NCBI RefSeq assembly: GCF_001425005.1
Contig: NZ_LMDB01000001.1
Span: forward strand, 704,340 to 768,339
Direction: 5' to 3'
From: Duganella sp. Root336D2
GTDB lineage: Bacteria; Pseudomonadota; Gammaproteobacteria; Burkholderiales; Burkholderiaceae_D
DNA: 64,000 bases
A program made the position numbers and the translations under genes. The notes under the pieces were generated by a model. The model made no database searches and was not told where the DNA came from. It was given only the letters and a program-made list of their open reading frames with translations. Below, piece by piece: positions 8,667 to 16,743 of the stretch (positions are counted from its first letter, which is position 1; each line of letters begins with the position of its first letter).

Positions 8667-9469
8667 TCAGGCTTGGCGCTTGGGAAGAACAGCTGCTGCC
8701 CGCCCGGCCGGAACTGCGCAATTTTCGCCTGTCCCTCCGGCGACGTAATCCAGTCGATCAACTGGCGGGCGCCCTTGTAGTTCACGCCCGGATGCCTGGC
8801 CGGATTAGTGGCGATAATGCCGTAAGGATTGAACATGCGCTGGTCGCCCTCAACCATCAGGGCCAGGCCGGTCTTGGCCTGGTACACGCCGTAGGTCGCG
8901 CGGTCGGTCAGGGTATAGCCGCCCATCTCGGCCGCCATATTCAGCACTTCACCCATGCCCAGGCCCGCCGACACGTACAGCGCAGCGGCCGGCTGCGCGC
9001 CTGCCTGCTTCCAATAGGCTTTTTCCATGATGTCCGTGCCGGAATTGTCGCCGCGCGAAATAAACTTCGCCTGGCCGCCAGCAAGCCTGCGAAACGCAGC
9101 CAGGACATCCTTGCCGCCCTTGATGCCCGATGGATCACTGGATGGGCCGACCAGAATGAAGTCGTTGTACATCACGTCGCGCCGGTCCACGCCCCAGCCT
9201 TCAGCAACAAATTTGTCTTCCGCCGAACGCGCGTGCACCAGGGTGGCATCCACGTCGCCATTCTTCGACAGCTCCAGCGCCTTACCTGTGCCGACCGAAA
9301 TCACATGCACCTTGCTGTTGGTCCTGGCCTCGAAGGCCGGCAGCAGGTAGGCCAGCAAGCCGGAGTTTTCCGTGCTGGTGGTGGTGGACAGCCGGATAAT
9401 CTGCTGGGCATACGCGCTGCCGGACAGCGCAAATGCTGCGGCAAAGGCAAGCAGGAGCCGACGCTTCAT
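8663..9469 (-). CDS. tupA: tungstate ABC transporter, periplasmic binding protein
   Basis: Periplasmic oxyanion-binding protein (268 residues) with a clear Sec signal peptide ending ...SAYA-QQ. The segment TTTSTENSGLL right after the signal (about residues 28-38) is the TupA signature, with the Thr/Ser cluster that coordinates tungstate. It distinguishes TupA from molybdate ModA and sulfate proteins. It is the last gene of the fdsB-fdhF-fdhD-tupB-tupC-tupA operon: its ATG directly follows the tupC TGA, and the ribosome-binding site GAGGAG lies inside tupC. Placement behind formate dehydrogenase suggests it supplies W (or Mo) for that enzyme. Confidence 0.9.
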   Translation of the reverse strand: MKRRLLLAFAAAFALSGSAYAQQIIRLSTTTSTENSGLLAYLLPAFEARTNSKVHVISVGTGKALELSKNGDVDATLVHARSAEDKFVAEGWGVDRRDVMYNDFILVGPSSDPSGIKGGKDVLAAFRRLAGGQAKFISRGDNSGTDIMEKAYWKQAGAQPAAALYVSAGLGMGEVLNMAAEMGGYTLTDRATYGVYQAKTGLALMVEGDQRMFNPYGIIATNPARHPGVNYKGARQLIDWITSPEGQAKIAQFRPGGQQLFFPSAKPD

Positions 9470-10123
9470 TCATTTCTCCTCTAGTTGGCCGTCGCGCAGC
9501 TTCAGGCGCCGCACATCCGGCAGGTTGATCAAATCCCGGTCGTGGCACGCCATGACGACCGTGCTGCCCGACTGCGTCAGCGAAGGAATCAATGCCAACA
9601 CCTGTTCGCGCGCCTCGCCATCCAGGCTGGCGGTTGGTTCATCGAGCAGCAACAGGCGCGGATGCAGCACCTTGGCTCGAGCCAGCGCCACGCGCTGCTT
9701 TTCACCGCCTGACAAGGTGGCCGGTCGGCTGCCGCGCAGGTGCTGCACACCGGCCCAGTACATCGCTTCTTCAACCAGTTGCGCCGCATCGGCGCGCGCC
9801 ATGCCGCGCGCTTTCAGGCCGTAGCCGATATTGCCGGCCACACTGGTTGAGAACATCACAGGATGCTGGTGCACGTAGACGATTTCGCGGCGCAGTGACG
9901 CCGGATATGGAGCCAGCGTCACCGCTTCGCCCGCGAAGTGAATGCCCTCCGCATCGGCCGGCGCCAAGCCAGCCAGTACCCGCAGCAGCGTGCTTTTTCC
10001 GGCGCCGTTCATTCCGGTCAGGACGTAGGCTCGCGCTCCATCGAGCTTGAAGTCCTTCAAGTCGAACAGCAGGTTTTCCCCATAACGCTTGGTCAGGCGG
10101 GCAATGGATAGCATGGGCGTCAC
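9470..10123 (-). CDS. tupC: tungstate ABC transporter ATPase
   Basis: ATP-binding subunit (217 residues) of the tungstate importer, acting on the cytoplasmic face of TupB. The Walker A GMNGAGKST (about residues 37-45), signature LSGGEKQRVALARA, Walker B LLLLDEPTASLD and switch His in MACHDRD are all intact. It is shorter than ModC because the C-terminal oxyanion-sensing (MOP) domain is absent, as is usual for TupC. It overlaps tupB by four bases and is followed immediately by tupA. Confidence 0.9.
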   Translation of the reverse strand: MTPMLSIARLTKRYGENLLFDLKDFKLDGARAYVLTGMNGAGKSTLLRVLAGLAPADAEGIHFAGEAVTLAPYPASLRREIVYVHQHPVMFSTSVAGNIGYGLKARGMARADAAQLVEEAMYWAGVQHLRGSRPATLSGGEKQRVALARAKVLHPRLLLLDEPTASLDGEAREQVLALIPSLTQSGSTVVMACHDRDLINLPDVRRLKLRDGQLEEK

Positions 10124-10827
10124 CCCCGTCCCCGGGCGGCATGGGCGTCGCCTTGCAGCACCAGCATGGCGCCGTTCATTGCCAGTGCGATGGCCACCAG
10201 CACCACGCCCAGTGCGATGCCCTGCGCGAATTCACCCTTGCTCGTTTCCAGTGCAATGGCAGTCGTGATAGTGCGGGTTTCGCCGGCGATATTCCCGCCC
10301 ACCATCATGGCGCAGCCGACTTCCGAAATCACTCGCCCAAAGCCGCTGATAATTGCCGCCATCACGCCAAAACGCACTTCAAAAAGAAGTGTCGACATGA
10401 CGCGCCAGGACGAAGCGCCGTGCGCGATCGCCGTTTCAGCGAAGCGCGGATCTGCCGCCTGAACGGCCGCCAGTGTAAAGGCCAGCAGCACCGGGAGCGC
10501 AATCACCACCTGCCCCGCCACGATGCCAGGTTGAGAGAACAGCCACTGCAGGCCGCCCATCGGCCCGTGGCGCGACAGCATCATGTACAGCAGGAGTCCA
10601 ATCAGCACCGTCGGCAACGACAAGGCCGCCTGCACCAGCCAGATCACGATACGCCTGCCGCGAAACTCGCTCATCGCGATGGCGTAGCCGCCGGCAATCG
10701 CAATTGGCGTAGCAATCAGCAAGCCAAGCACGCTGGTGCTGACCGACACCCACACAATCCGCCACAGCACAGGATCGCCATTGAACAGCAATCCGAACGC
10801 CCCGCGCACCGCATCGGCCAGCCCCAT
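10120..10827 (-). CDS. tupB: tungstate ABC transporter permease
   Basis: Inner-membrane permease of 235 residues with several hydrophobic helices. The coupling segment EVGCAMMVGGNIAGETRTITTAIALET (about residues 168-194, part shown) contains the EAA-type loop that docks the ATPase. TupB-type permeases share this stretch with its invariant glycines. The ATG at 10827 overlaps the fdhD TGA by one base (TGATG), so its translation is coupled to that of fdhD. The end overlaps tupC by four bases. Confidence 0.9.
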   Translation of the reverse strand: MGLADAVRGAFGLLFNGDPVLWRIVWVSVSTSVLGLLIATPIAIAGGYAIAMSEFRGRRIVIWLVQAALSLPTVLIGLLLYMMLSRHGPMGGLQWLFSQPGIVAGQVVIALPVLLAFTLAAVQAADPRFAETAIAHGASSWRVMSTLLFEVRFGVMAAIISGFGRVISEVGCAMMVGGNIAGETRTITTAIALETSKGEFAQGIALGVVLVAIALAMNGAMLVLQGDAHAARGRG

Positions 10828-11783
10828 CAGCCCTCCCTGCCCAGCTCGTGTCCCACCATGGGGTCACACCCCAAAGGGGACACGGGCTCAGCCGGTTCCA
10901 CGGACGAGCCCGTGTCACACTTGGGGTGTGACCCCATGGTGTGACACGGGCTCGGCGGTAGTTCGGCCAACTCGGGTTCGGCGACCAGGCGCCCGGGGGA
11001 TGTCAGCAGCAGGAAGTGGCGGCCGGTGCAGCGGGCGAGCAGCGTCATGCCGAGGTGGCTGGCGACGCTGTGGCCCATTTGCGTGGTGCCTGAGCGCGAC
11101 AACAGGAATGGAATCGACATCTGCGCCCCTTTGATCACCATTTCGGATGTCAGGCGGCCGGTCGTATAGAACACTTTGTCGCCGCCGTCCACGCCGTCCA
11201 GCCACATTTTCCCGGCGATCGAGTCGACCGCATTGTGGCGGCCTACGTCTTCGACAAAGTACATCAGCTCGCCCGCTTGCGTGAACAGGGCGCAGCCGTG
11301 CACCGAGCCCGCCTGCTTGTAGATCGACTGCTGCGTGCGGATGGCCTCGACAATCCGGTACACGCCGGATTGCTTCAGGCGTGCGTCGGGCGGCAGAATG
11401 ATGTCGTCCACTTCGTCCATCAGGTCGCCGAACACGGAACCCTGGCCGCAGCCGGTTGTCACCACTTTGCGCGCGGTGCGCTGTTCGATGTCGGCTACCC
11501 CTTCGCGCGTCCTGACTGCCGCTGCGCCAACCGACCAGTCGACATGGATCGATGCCACATCCTCCACCGACCGCACCAGGCGCTGGTTGCGCAGGTAGCC
11601 AAGCACCAGCGCTTCCGGCGCGCCGCCCAGCGTCATCAGCGTGACCAGCTCGCGTTTGTCCACGTACACGGTCAGCGGGCGTTCGGTGGGGATGTGGATC
11701 TGCGAGCGGCGTCCTTTTTCGTCGATTGCTTCCACTTCCTGCGTCAGCGGCACGCTGGCGTGCGTCATTTCCGGTAGTCTCAT
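10827..11783 (-). CDS. fdhD: formate dehydrogenase accessory sulfurtransferase FdhD with repeat-derived tail
   Basis: Transfers sulfur from a cysteine desulfurase to the Mo/W cofactor of formate dehydrogenase, which is needed for activity. Family motifs visible in 318 residues: TTGCGQGS (about residues 122-129), GSVHGCALF, EDVGRHNAVDSIAG and YTTGRLTSEM. E. coli FdhD has a CxxC at the first motif; here only its first Cys seems kept. The start at 11783 overlaps the fdhF stop (ATGA); an ATG five codons later is an alternative. The last ~40 residues (from about 277) are coded by the palindromic element at 10844-10953 and are rich in repeated PLGCDP/MGSHPK-type words, so the true domain ends earlier. 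Confidence 0.92.
   Translation of the reverse strand: MRLPEMTHASVPLTQEVEAIDEKGRRSQIHIPTERPLTVYVDKRELVTLMTLGGAPEALVLGYLRNQRLVRSVEDVASIHVDWSVGAAAVRTREGVADIEQRTARKVVTTGCGQGSVFGDLMDEVDDIILPPDARLKQSGVYRIVEAIRTQQSIYKQAGSVHGCALFTQAGELMYFVEDVGRHNAVDSIAGKMWLDGVDGGDKVFYTTGRLTSEMVIKGAQMSIPFLLSRSGTTQMGHSVASHLGMTLLARCTGRHFLLLTSPGRLVAEPELAELPPSPCHTMGSHPKCDTGSSVEPAEPVSPLGCDPMVGHELGREG
10844..10953. repeat. nested inverted repeat (REP/BIME-like) inside the 3' end of fdhD
   Basis: Two arms of about 45 bases (10844-10889 and 10906-10953) are near-perfect reverse complements around a ~16-base loop. Each arm is itself palindromic: an outer GTGTC(A/C)CAC pairs with a GTGACAC-type end, and an inner GGGGTCACACCCC folds on itself. 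The element is translated as the FdhD tail and ends 17 bases before the tupB start. It resembles the element at 52551-52630 in design. It could fold in mRNA between fdhD and tupB and alter their ratio. Confidence 0.85.
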
Positions 11784-14563
11784 GCGCCTGCCGCCTCCAT
11801 CGCTTTGCCGCCGCCAAAACTGGACTGGGCGCCGAGCGTGCCGCCCAGCGTGACTTTGATTGCACAGTACTTGAATTCGGGGATCTTGCCAAACGGGTCG
11901 AGGACCGGGTTGGTCAGCTTGTTGATCGCTGCTTCGTAATAGCAGAACGGCACGAACACTGCGCCGCGCGGCGAACTGTCGTCGGCCCGTGCATACAGCG
12001 AAACCTGCCCGCGCCGCGATGCTATCGTCACCACGTCCCCTGGCTCGCCGCCCAGGGCTGCCAGGTCGAGCGGATGCACCAGGGCTACCGGGTCGGGTTC
12101 GATCGCGTCCAGCACCGCCGTGCGGCGTGTCATGCTGCCGGTGTGCCAGTGTTCGAGCTGGCGTCCGGTGATCAGGACCATCGGGTACGCGGCGTCCGGC
12201 CTTTCGTCGGCGGGAATGATATCGGCCGGCACAAAACGCGCCCGGCCAGACTCGCGCGGGAAATCCTGCGTGAAAACCACCGGCGTACCGGGATCGCCCT
12301 CCTCGTGGCATGGATAGGTCACCGCATGTTCGCGCTCCAGCCGTTCCCACGTGATGCCTGCGATGCTTGGCATCACCTGACGCATCTCTGCAAAAACGCC
12401 GGCTGCGCCGCCATATTGCCAGTTCAGGCCCAGTCGTTGCGCGAGCTGCTGGATAATCCACAAATCCTGCCGCGCTTCGCCCGGCGGTTCCAGCGCTTGG
12501 CGTCCGATCTGCACCAGGCGGTCGGTATTGGTGAAACTGCCGGTTTTTTCGGGGAAGGCGCTGGCGGGCAGGATCACGTCGGCCAGGTAGGCCGTTTCGG
12601 TGAGGAAGATGTCCTGCACCACCAGGTGCTCGAGCGTCGCCAGCGCTGCCCGGGCATGGTTTGCGTCGGGATCGGACATGGCGGGGTTCTCGCCCATGAT
12701 GTACATGCCTTTGACCTGTCCTGCCGCGGCGGCATCCATCACTTCCACCACGGTCAGGCCGGGCTTGTCGTCCAGCGTGCCGGGCTCCAGTCCCCAGGCG
12801 CTTTCGAAACGGGCTTTGGCGGCTGGTTCGGTTACGCGCTGGTAGTCGGGGTACATCATCGGAATCAGGCCGGCGTCGGAGGCGCCCTGTACATTGTTCT
12901 GCCCTCGCAGCGGATGCAGGCCGGTGCCCGGCCGGCCGATCTGCCCCGTCATCAGCGATAGTGCAATCAGGCAGCGTGCATTATCGGTGCCGTGCACGTG
13001 TTGCGAAATGCCCATGCCCCACAGGATCATCGAGGCGCGGGACTGGGCGTACAGGCGGGCTATTTCGCGAATGGTTTCGGCCTCGATACCGCAGATTGGC
13101 GCCATGGCTTCCGGACTGTAATCGGCCACGTTCGCCGCCAGCTCGTCGTAACCGATGGTGCGGCTGGCGATGAAATCCTTGTCCACCAGCCCTTCCGTCA
13201 CGATCACGTTCATCATTGCGTTCAACAATGCGACGTCGGTATCCGGCTTGAATTGCAGGAAGCGGTGGGCGATGCGCGACAAGTCGGAGCGGCGCGGGTC
13301 GCATACCACCAGCTTGGTGCCCTGGCTTACGGCATTCTTGATCCACGTCGCCGCTACTGGGTGGTTGACCGCCGGATTGGCGCCGATCAGGATCACCACT
13401 TCTGCCTTCATCACATCCTTGACCGGGTTGGATACGGCGCCCGAACCTATCCCTTCCAGCAGCGCGGCGACCGAGGAGGCGTGGCACAAGCGGGTGCAAT
13501 GGTCGACGTTATTGCTGCCGAATCCGATGCGCACCAGCTTCTGGAACAGGTAGGCTTCTTCGTTGCTGCCCTTGGCCGAGCCGAATCCGGCCAGCGCGCG
13601 CGGCCCGTTCGTATCGCGGATGGCTGCCAGCTTGCCGCCGGCCAGCGCCAGCGCTTCTTCCCAGCTCGCTTCACGGAATACGTCGTATACGCGCCCAGGG
13701 TCCATGGTGAAGCCGCCCGATTTTGGCGGGGCATCGGCGCGCCGTACCAGGGGCTTGACCAGGCGGTGCGGGTGATGGGCATAGTCGAAGCCGTAGCGGC
13801 CCTTCACGCAAAGCCTGCCCTGGTTGGCTGGCCCGTCGCGGCCCTCCACGAACAGGATCCTGTTGCCCTTGACGTTGTAAGTGAGCTGGCAGCCAACGCC
13901 GCAGTATGGGCAAACGGAGTCGACGCGTTTGTCGGGCAGCGCCAGCGCGGCATCCCGCGCCGGCATCAGGGCTCCGGTCGGACAGGCTTGCACGCATTCG
14001 CCGCAGGCCACGCAGGTCGATGCGCCCATCGGGTCGTCCATGTCGAACACGATCTTCTCCTGGTCGCCGCGCCAGGCCAGGCCGATCACGTCATTCATCT
14101 GCTCGTCGCGGCAGGCACGCAGGCAGCGCGTGCACTGGATGCAGGCATCGAGATTGACCGCGATGGCGGCATGCGAGAGGTCGCGCGCGGGCTGCCGGCG
14201 GGCTGTGAAGCGCGGCTTGCCGAGCGCCAGCGCCGCAGCCCAAAATGCGACTTCGTTATGCCGCGTATGCCCCTGCTGCGGCATATCGGCCAACAGCAGT
14301 TCCAGCACCAACTTTTGCGCTGCGAGCGCGCGCGCGCTGTCGCTGCTGACTTTCATGCCTAGCGTGGGATGCCTGCAGCATGCTGGCGCCAGCACCCGCT
14401 CGCCATCGATCTCCACCATGCATGCGCGGCAGTTGCCCGCTGGCGCCATGCCGTCCATGTAGCAAAGGTGCGGGATCCGGATGCCTTCGCGACGCGCCGC
14501 CTGCAGCAATGTTTCGCCCTCTGCCGCCTGCATCGCGCGGCCATTGAGTTCGAAGGCGATCAT
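11780..14563 (-). CDS. fdhF: NAD-dependent formate dehydrogenase alpha subunit (Mo/W-bisMGD, Cys type)
   Basis: Catalytic subunit (927 residues) oxidising formate to CO2. Domains in order: [2Fe-2S] ferredoxin (about 1-80, cysteines in HLCYMDGMAPAGNCRACMVE), His/Cys and two [4Fe-4S] segments (CIQCTRCLRAC; CVACGECVQACPTGAL), a [4Fe-4S] of the catalytic domain (CPYCGVGCQL), molybdopterin oxidoreductase body, and C-terminal dinucleotide-binding domain. The metal ligand is Cys360 in DHCTRLCHAS, where selenocysteine enzymes have U. The layout matches the FdsA/NuoG-like alpha subunit of soluble NAD-linked enzymes. It overlaps fdsB and fdhD by four bases each. W rather than Mo is possible given the co-encoded tungstate importer. 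Confidence 0.95.
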   Translation of the reverse strand: MIAFELNGRAMQAAEGETLLQAARREGIRIPHLCYMDGMAPAGNCRACMVEIDGERVLAPACCRHPTLGMKVSSDSARALAAQKLVLELLLADMPQQGHTRHNEVAFWAAALALGKPRFTARRQPARDLSHAAIAVNLDACIQCTRCLRACRDEQMNDVIGLAWRGDQEKIVFDMDDPMGASTCVACGECVQACPTGALMPARDAALALPDKRVDSVCPYCGVGCQLTYNVKGNRILFVEGRDGPANQGRLCVKGRYGFDYAHHPHRLVKPLVRRADAPPKSGGFTMDPGRVYDVFREASWEEALALAGGKLAAIRDTNGPRALAGFGSAKGSNEEAYLFQKLVRIGFGSNNVDHCTRLCHASSVAALLEGIGSGAVSNPVKDVMKAEVVILIGANPAVNHPVAATWIKNAVSQGTKLVVCDPRRSDLSRIAHRFLQFKPDTDVALLNAMMNVIVTEGLVDKDFIASRTIGYDELAANVADYSPEAMAPICGIEAETIREIARLYAQSRASMILWGMGISQHVHGTDNARCLIALSLMTGQIGRPGTGLHPLRGQNNVQGASDAGLIPMMYPDYQRVTEPAAKARFESAWGLEPGTLDDKPGLTVVEVMDAAAAGQVKGMYIMGENPAMSDPDANHARAALATLEHLVVQDIFLTETAYLADVILPASAFPEKTGSFTNTDRLVQIGRQALEPPGEARQDLWIIQQLAQRLGLNWQYGGAAGVFAEMRQVMPSIAGITWERLEREHAVTYPCHEEGDPGTPVVFTQDFPRESGRARFVPADIIPADERPDAAYPMVLITGRQLEHWHTGSMTRRTAVLDAIEPDPVALVHPLDLAALGGEPGDVVTIASRRGQVSLYARADDSSPRGAVFVPFCYYEAAINKLTNPVLDPFGKIPEFKYCAIKVTLGGTLGAQSSFGGGKAMEAAGA

Positions 14564-16233
14564 CGCCTTACCTCGTGCGGAAAATATTTCAGCACGCAGT
14601 CGACCGGATTGGGCGCGGCCTGGCCAAGCCCGCAGATCGAGGCGTCGCGCATCACTTGCGAAAGCTCCCCGAGCAGGCTTTCATCCCACACCGGCTGCGC
14701 GACCAGGTCGACCGCCTTCGCCGTGCCAACGCGGCATGGCGTGCATTGGCCGCAGGACTCGTGGCGGAAGAACCGCATCATATTCCCCGCCGCGGCACGT
14801 GCGCTGTCATGCTGCGACAGCACGATGATGGCGGCGGAACCGATGAAGCATCCATATGGTTGCAAGGTGTCGAAGTCGAGCGGGATGTTGTTCATGCTGG
14901 CGGGAAGGATGCCGCCCGATGCGCCGCCCGGCAGGTAGGCGTAAAGCTGGTGACCGCCCGGCATGCCGCCGCAGTATTCGTCGATCAGCTCCTGAACCGT
15001 AATGCCGGCTGGCGCCAGTTTGACGCCGGGCTGATTCACACGCCCGGACACAGAGAACGAGCGCAGGCCTTTGCGTCCATGGCGGCCATGGCTGGTGAAC
15101 CATGCCGCGCCCTTCGCCAGGATCTGCGGCACCCAGTACAAGGTCTCGAAATTGTGTTCAAGCGTTGGGCGGCCGAACAGGCCCACTTGGGCCAGATACG
15201 GTGGCCGCAGCCGCGGCATGCCGCGCTTGCCCTCGATCGATTCGATCATGGCGGATTCTTCGCCGCAAATATAGGCGCCGGCGCCGCGCCGCAGGTGAAT
15301 GCGGGGCGAGCCGTCGCCCAGTCGCGCCAGCTCTTGCTGCAGCAGCTGGCGGCAATCGTGGTATTCGTCGCGCAGGTAGACATAGATCTCGTCGATGCCA
15401 ACCGCCCAGGCGGCGATCAGCATGCCTTCAACGAATTGCCGGGGATTGTGTTCGAGGTAGAAGCGGTCTTTAAACGTTCCCGGCTCGCCTTCGTCGATAT
15501 TGACCGCCATCAGGCGCGGCCCTGGCTCGTTGCGCACAATCCGCCATTTGCGCCCAGCCGGGAAGCCGGCCCCGCCCAGCCCGCGCAGCCCGGCATCTTC
15601 GAGCGCACCAATCACAGCCTCCACCGAGCGTGCACCGGACAGGCATTCGCCCAGGACCGCAAACGCTGCGCCCTCGCCCTCGCCGATGCACTGCGCGGCG
15701 CCGGTGCTTGCCGCGGCCGCGACGGCCGCCGACACGCTCTCGCAGCTGGCCAGGCCCGACGCCCGCTGGCCCACCAGCACTGCCGGGGCCTGCTCGCAGC
15801 GTCCGATGCAAGGCGCCGATACGATCCGCACCTCCCGCCCCAGCATCGCCGGCAAGCGCGCCAGCAGCTCGCCAGCGCCAGCCATCTCGCACGACAAGCC
15901 ATCGCACACGCGCACCGTCAGCGCCGGCGGCGGGAGCTCGCCTTCGCGAACGATATCGAAATGGTGGTAGAAGGTGGCGACTTCGAAGACTTCAACCTGC
16001 GCCAGCCGCAACTCGGAAGCCAGTGCAGCCAGGTGCGCCGCCGACAGGCAGCCATATGCATCCTGGATCAGATGCAGAAACTCGATCAGCAGATCCCGCC
16101 TGCGCGGCAGGCCGTCCAGCAAAGCCTGCACCTGCTGCAGTGCAGCAGCGTCGACTTGCCGGCCTTTCGGCCGCTGGCGCTTCCTCTCCCGGCTGGCACC
16201 CTGCACTGCAATAGGAATCATGCCCTGATTCAC
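14560..16233 (-). CDS. fdsB: formate dehydrogenase beta subunit, fused NuoE-NuoF (FdsG-FdsB) type
   Basis: Diaphorase subunit (557 residues) that passes electrons from the alpha subunit to NAD+. The N-terminal ~160 residues are a thioredoxin-like [2Fe-2S] domain with cysteines in CDGLSC and APCIGRCEQ (the FdsG/NuoE part). The rest is the FMN/NADH-binding NuoF-like part with GLRGLGGAGFPAGRKW, NIDEGEPGTFKDR, GAGAYICGEESA and the [4Fe-4S] motif ESCGQCTPCRVG. In Cupriavidus these are separate fdsG and fdsB genes, so this is a fusion. The start is GTG at 16233, or ATG at 16221; neither has a strong Shine-Dalgarno. It is the first gene of the fds-fdhD-tup operon. No fdsC or fdsD is nearby. Confidence 0.93.
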   Translation of the reverse strand: MNQGMIPIAVQGASRERKRQRPKGRQVDAAALQQVQALLDGLPRRRDLLIEFLHLIQDAYGCLSAAHLAALASELRLAQVEVFEVATFYHHFDIVREGELPPPALTVRVCDGLSCEMAGAGELLARLPAMLGREVRIVSAPCIGRCEQAPAVLVGQRASGLASCESVSAAVAAAASTGAAQCIGEGEGAAFAVLGECLSGARSVEAVIGALEDAGLRGLGGAGFPAGRKWRIVRNEPGPRLMAVNIDEGEPGTFKDRFYLEHNPRQFVEGMLIAAWAVGIDEIYVYLRDEYHDCRQLLQQELARLGDGSPRIHLRRGAGAYICGEESAMIESIEGKRGMPRLRPPYLAQVGLFGRPTLEHNFETLYWVPQILAKGAAWFTSHGRHGRKGLRSFSVSGRVNQPGVKLAPAGITVQELIDEYCGGMPGGHQLYAYLPGGASGGILPASMNNIPLDFDTLQPYGCFIGSAAIIVLSQHDSARAAAGNMMRFFRHESCGQCTPCRVGTAKAVDLVAQPVWDESLLGELSQVMRDASICGLGQAAPNPVDCVLKYFPHEVRR

Positions 16234-16332
16234 CTCGCGAAATGGCCTTGCTTACCTCAGGGTATCATGCGTGGCCCTGGGGCGGAACATGTTATCGTCA
16301 GTATAAGGATGCCACAGCACGGGAGGTCAACC

Positions 16333-16743
16333 GTGGAAAATTTTCAATCGCTGGCGTCCATGCTGGACCTTTACCAGTTGAGCCTGACAATCGTCCTCGT
16401 ACTGCATGCGTTCAGCCTGGTTCCACAATGGCAGCGCCAGTATTTCCATCCGCGCCTGATGCGGGTGGCGATGCTGGGAATGATGCTGGGGATCGCGCAA
16501 GGCGCGGTGATCGCCACCGCCGTGGAGCTTAGCGCGATCGCGCGGGGCGGCGGCCTTGCCCTGCTGGGCGCCGCGATCATGATGCATGCCTGGGTGGCGC
16601 TGCAAAACCTGCTGGCCAGTTACGCCTTCGTCCACCTGCACCGCGCCAGTGCCGTGCTGGCCTGCCGCATGCGCTGGGGCCAGCGCCCGCTCGGCTACCT
16701 GAGCGCCGCGCTTACCGTCGTCGCCGGACTGACGCTGGCGTGA
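16333..16743 (+). CDS. small membrane protein of unknown function
   Basis: I do not recognise this 136-residue protein. It has about four hydrophobic segments (roughly residues 12-30, 45-68, 75-98 and 117-136) joined by short basic loops, so it is an inner-membrane protein. I chose the GTG at 16333 because GGGAGG at 16321-16326 sits at ideal spacing. It is divergent from fdsB across about 100 bases, which makes shared control possible. A TATAAG that could be its -10 lies near 16300. Its end meets the following convergent hydrolase gene with no gap. Confidence 0.7.
   Translation: MENFQSLASMLDLYQLSLTIVLVLHAFSLVPQWQRQYFHPRLMRVAMLGMMLGIAQGAVIATAVELSAIARGGGLALLGAAIMMHAWVALQNLLASYAFVHLHRASAVLACRMRWGQRPLGYLSAALTVVAGLTLA

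Noticed and set aside
8663..9469. Phosphate- or molybdate-binding protein instead of TupA
   Set aside because: The TTTSTENSGLL segment right after the signal peptide is characteristic of TupA, and TupC lacks the molybdate-sensing C-terminal domain.
10844..10953. CRISPR-like repeat array
   Set aside because: Only two arms in inverted orientation, no regularly spaced direct repeats and no cas genes; it is a nested palindrome.
14575..16330. A long plus-strand open frame opposite fdsB that continues in frame into the small membrane protein gene
   Set aside because: The opposite strand encodes intact Fe-S and FMN motifs. Only the last 136 codons, from the GTG at 16333 with its own ribosome-binding site, look like real coding.
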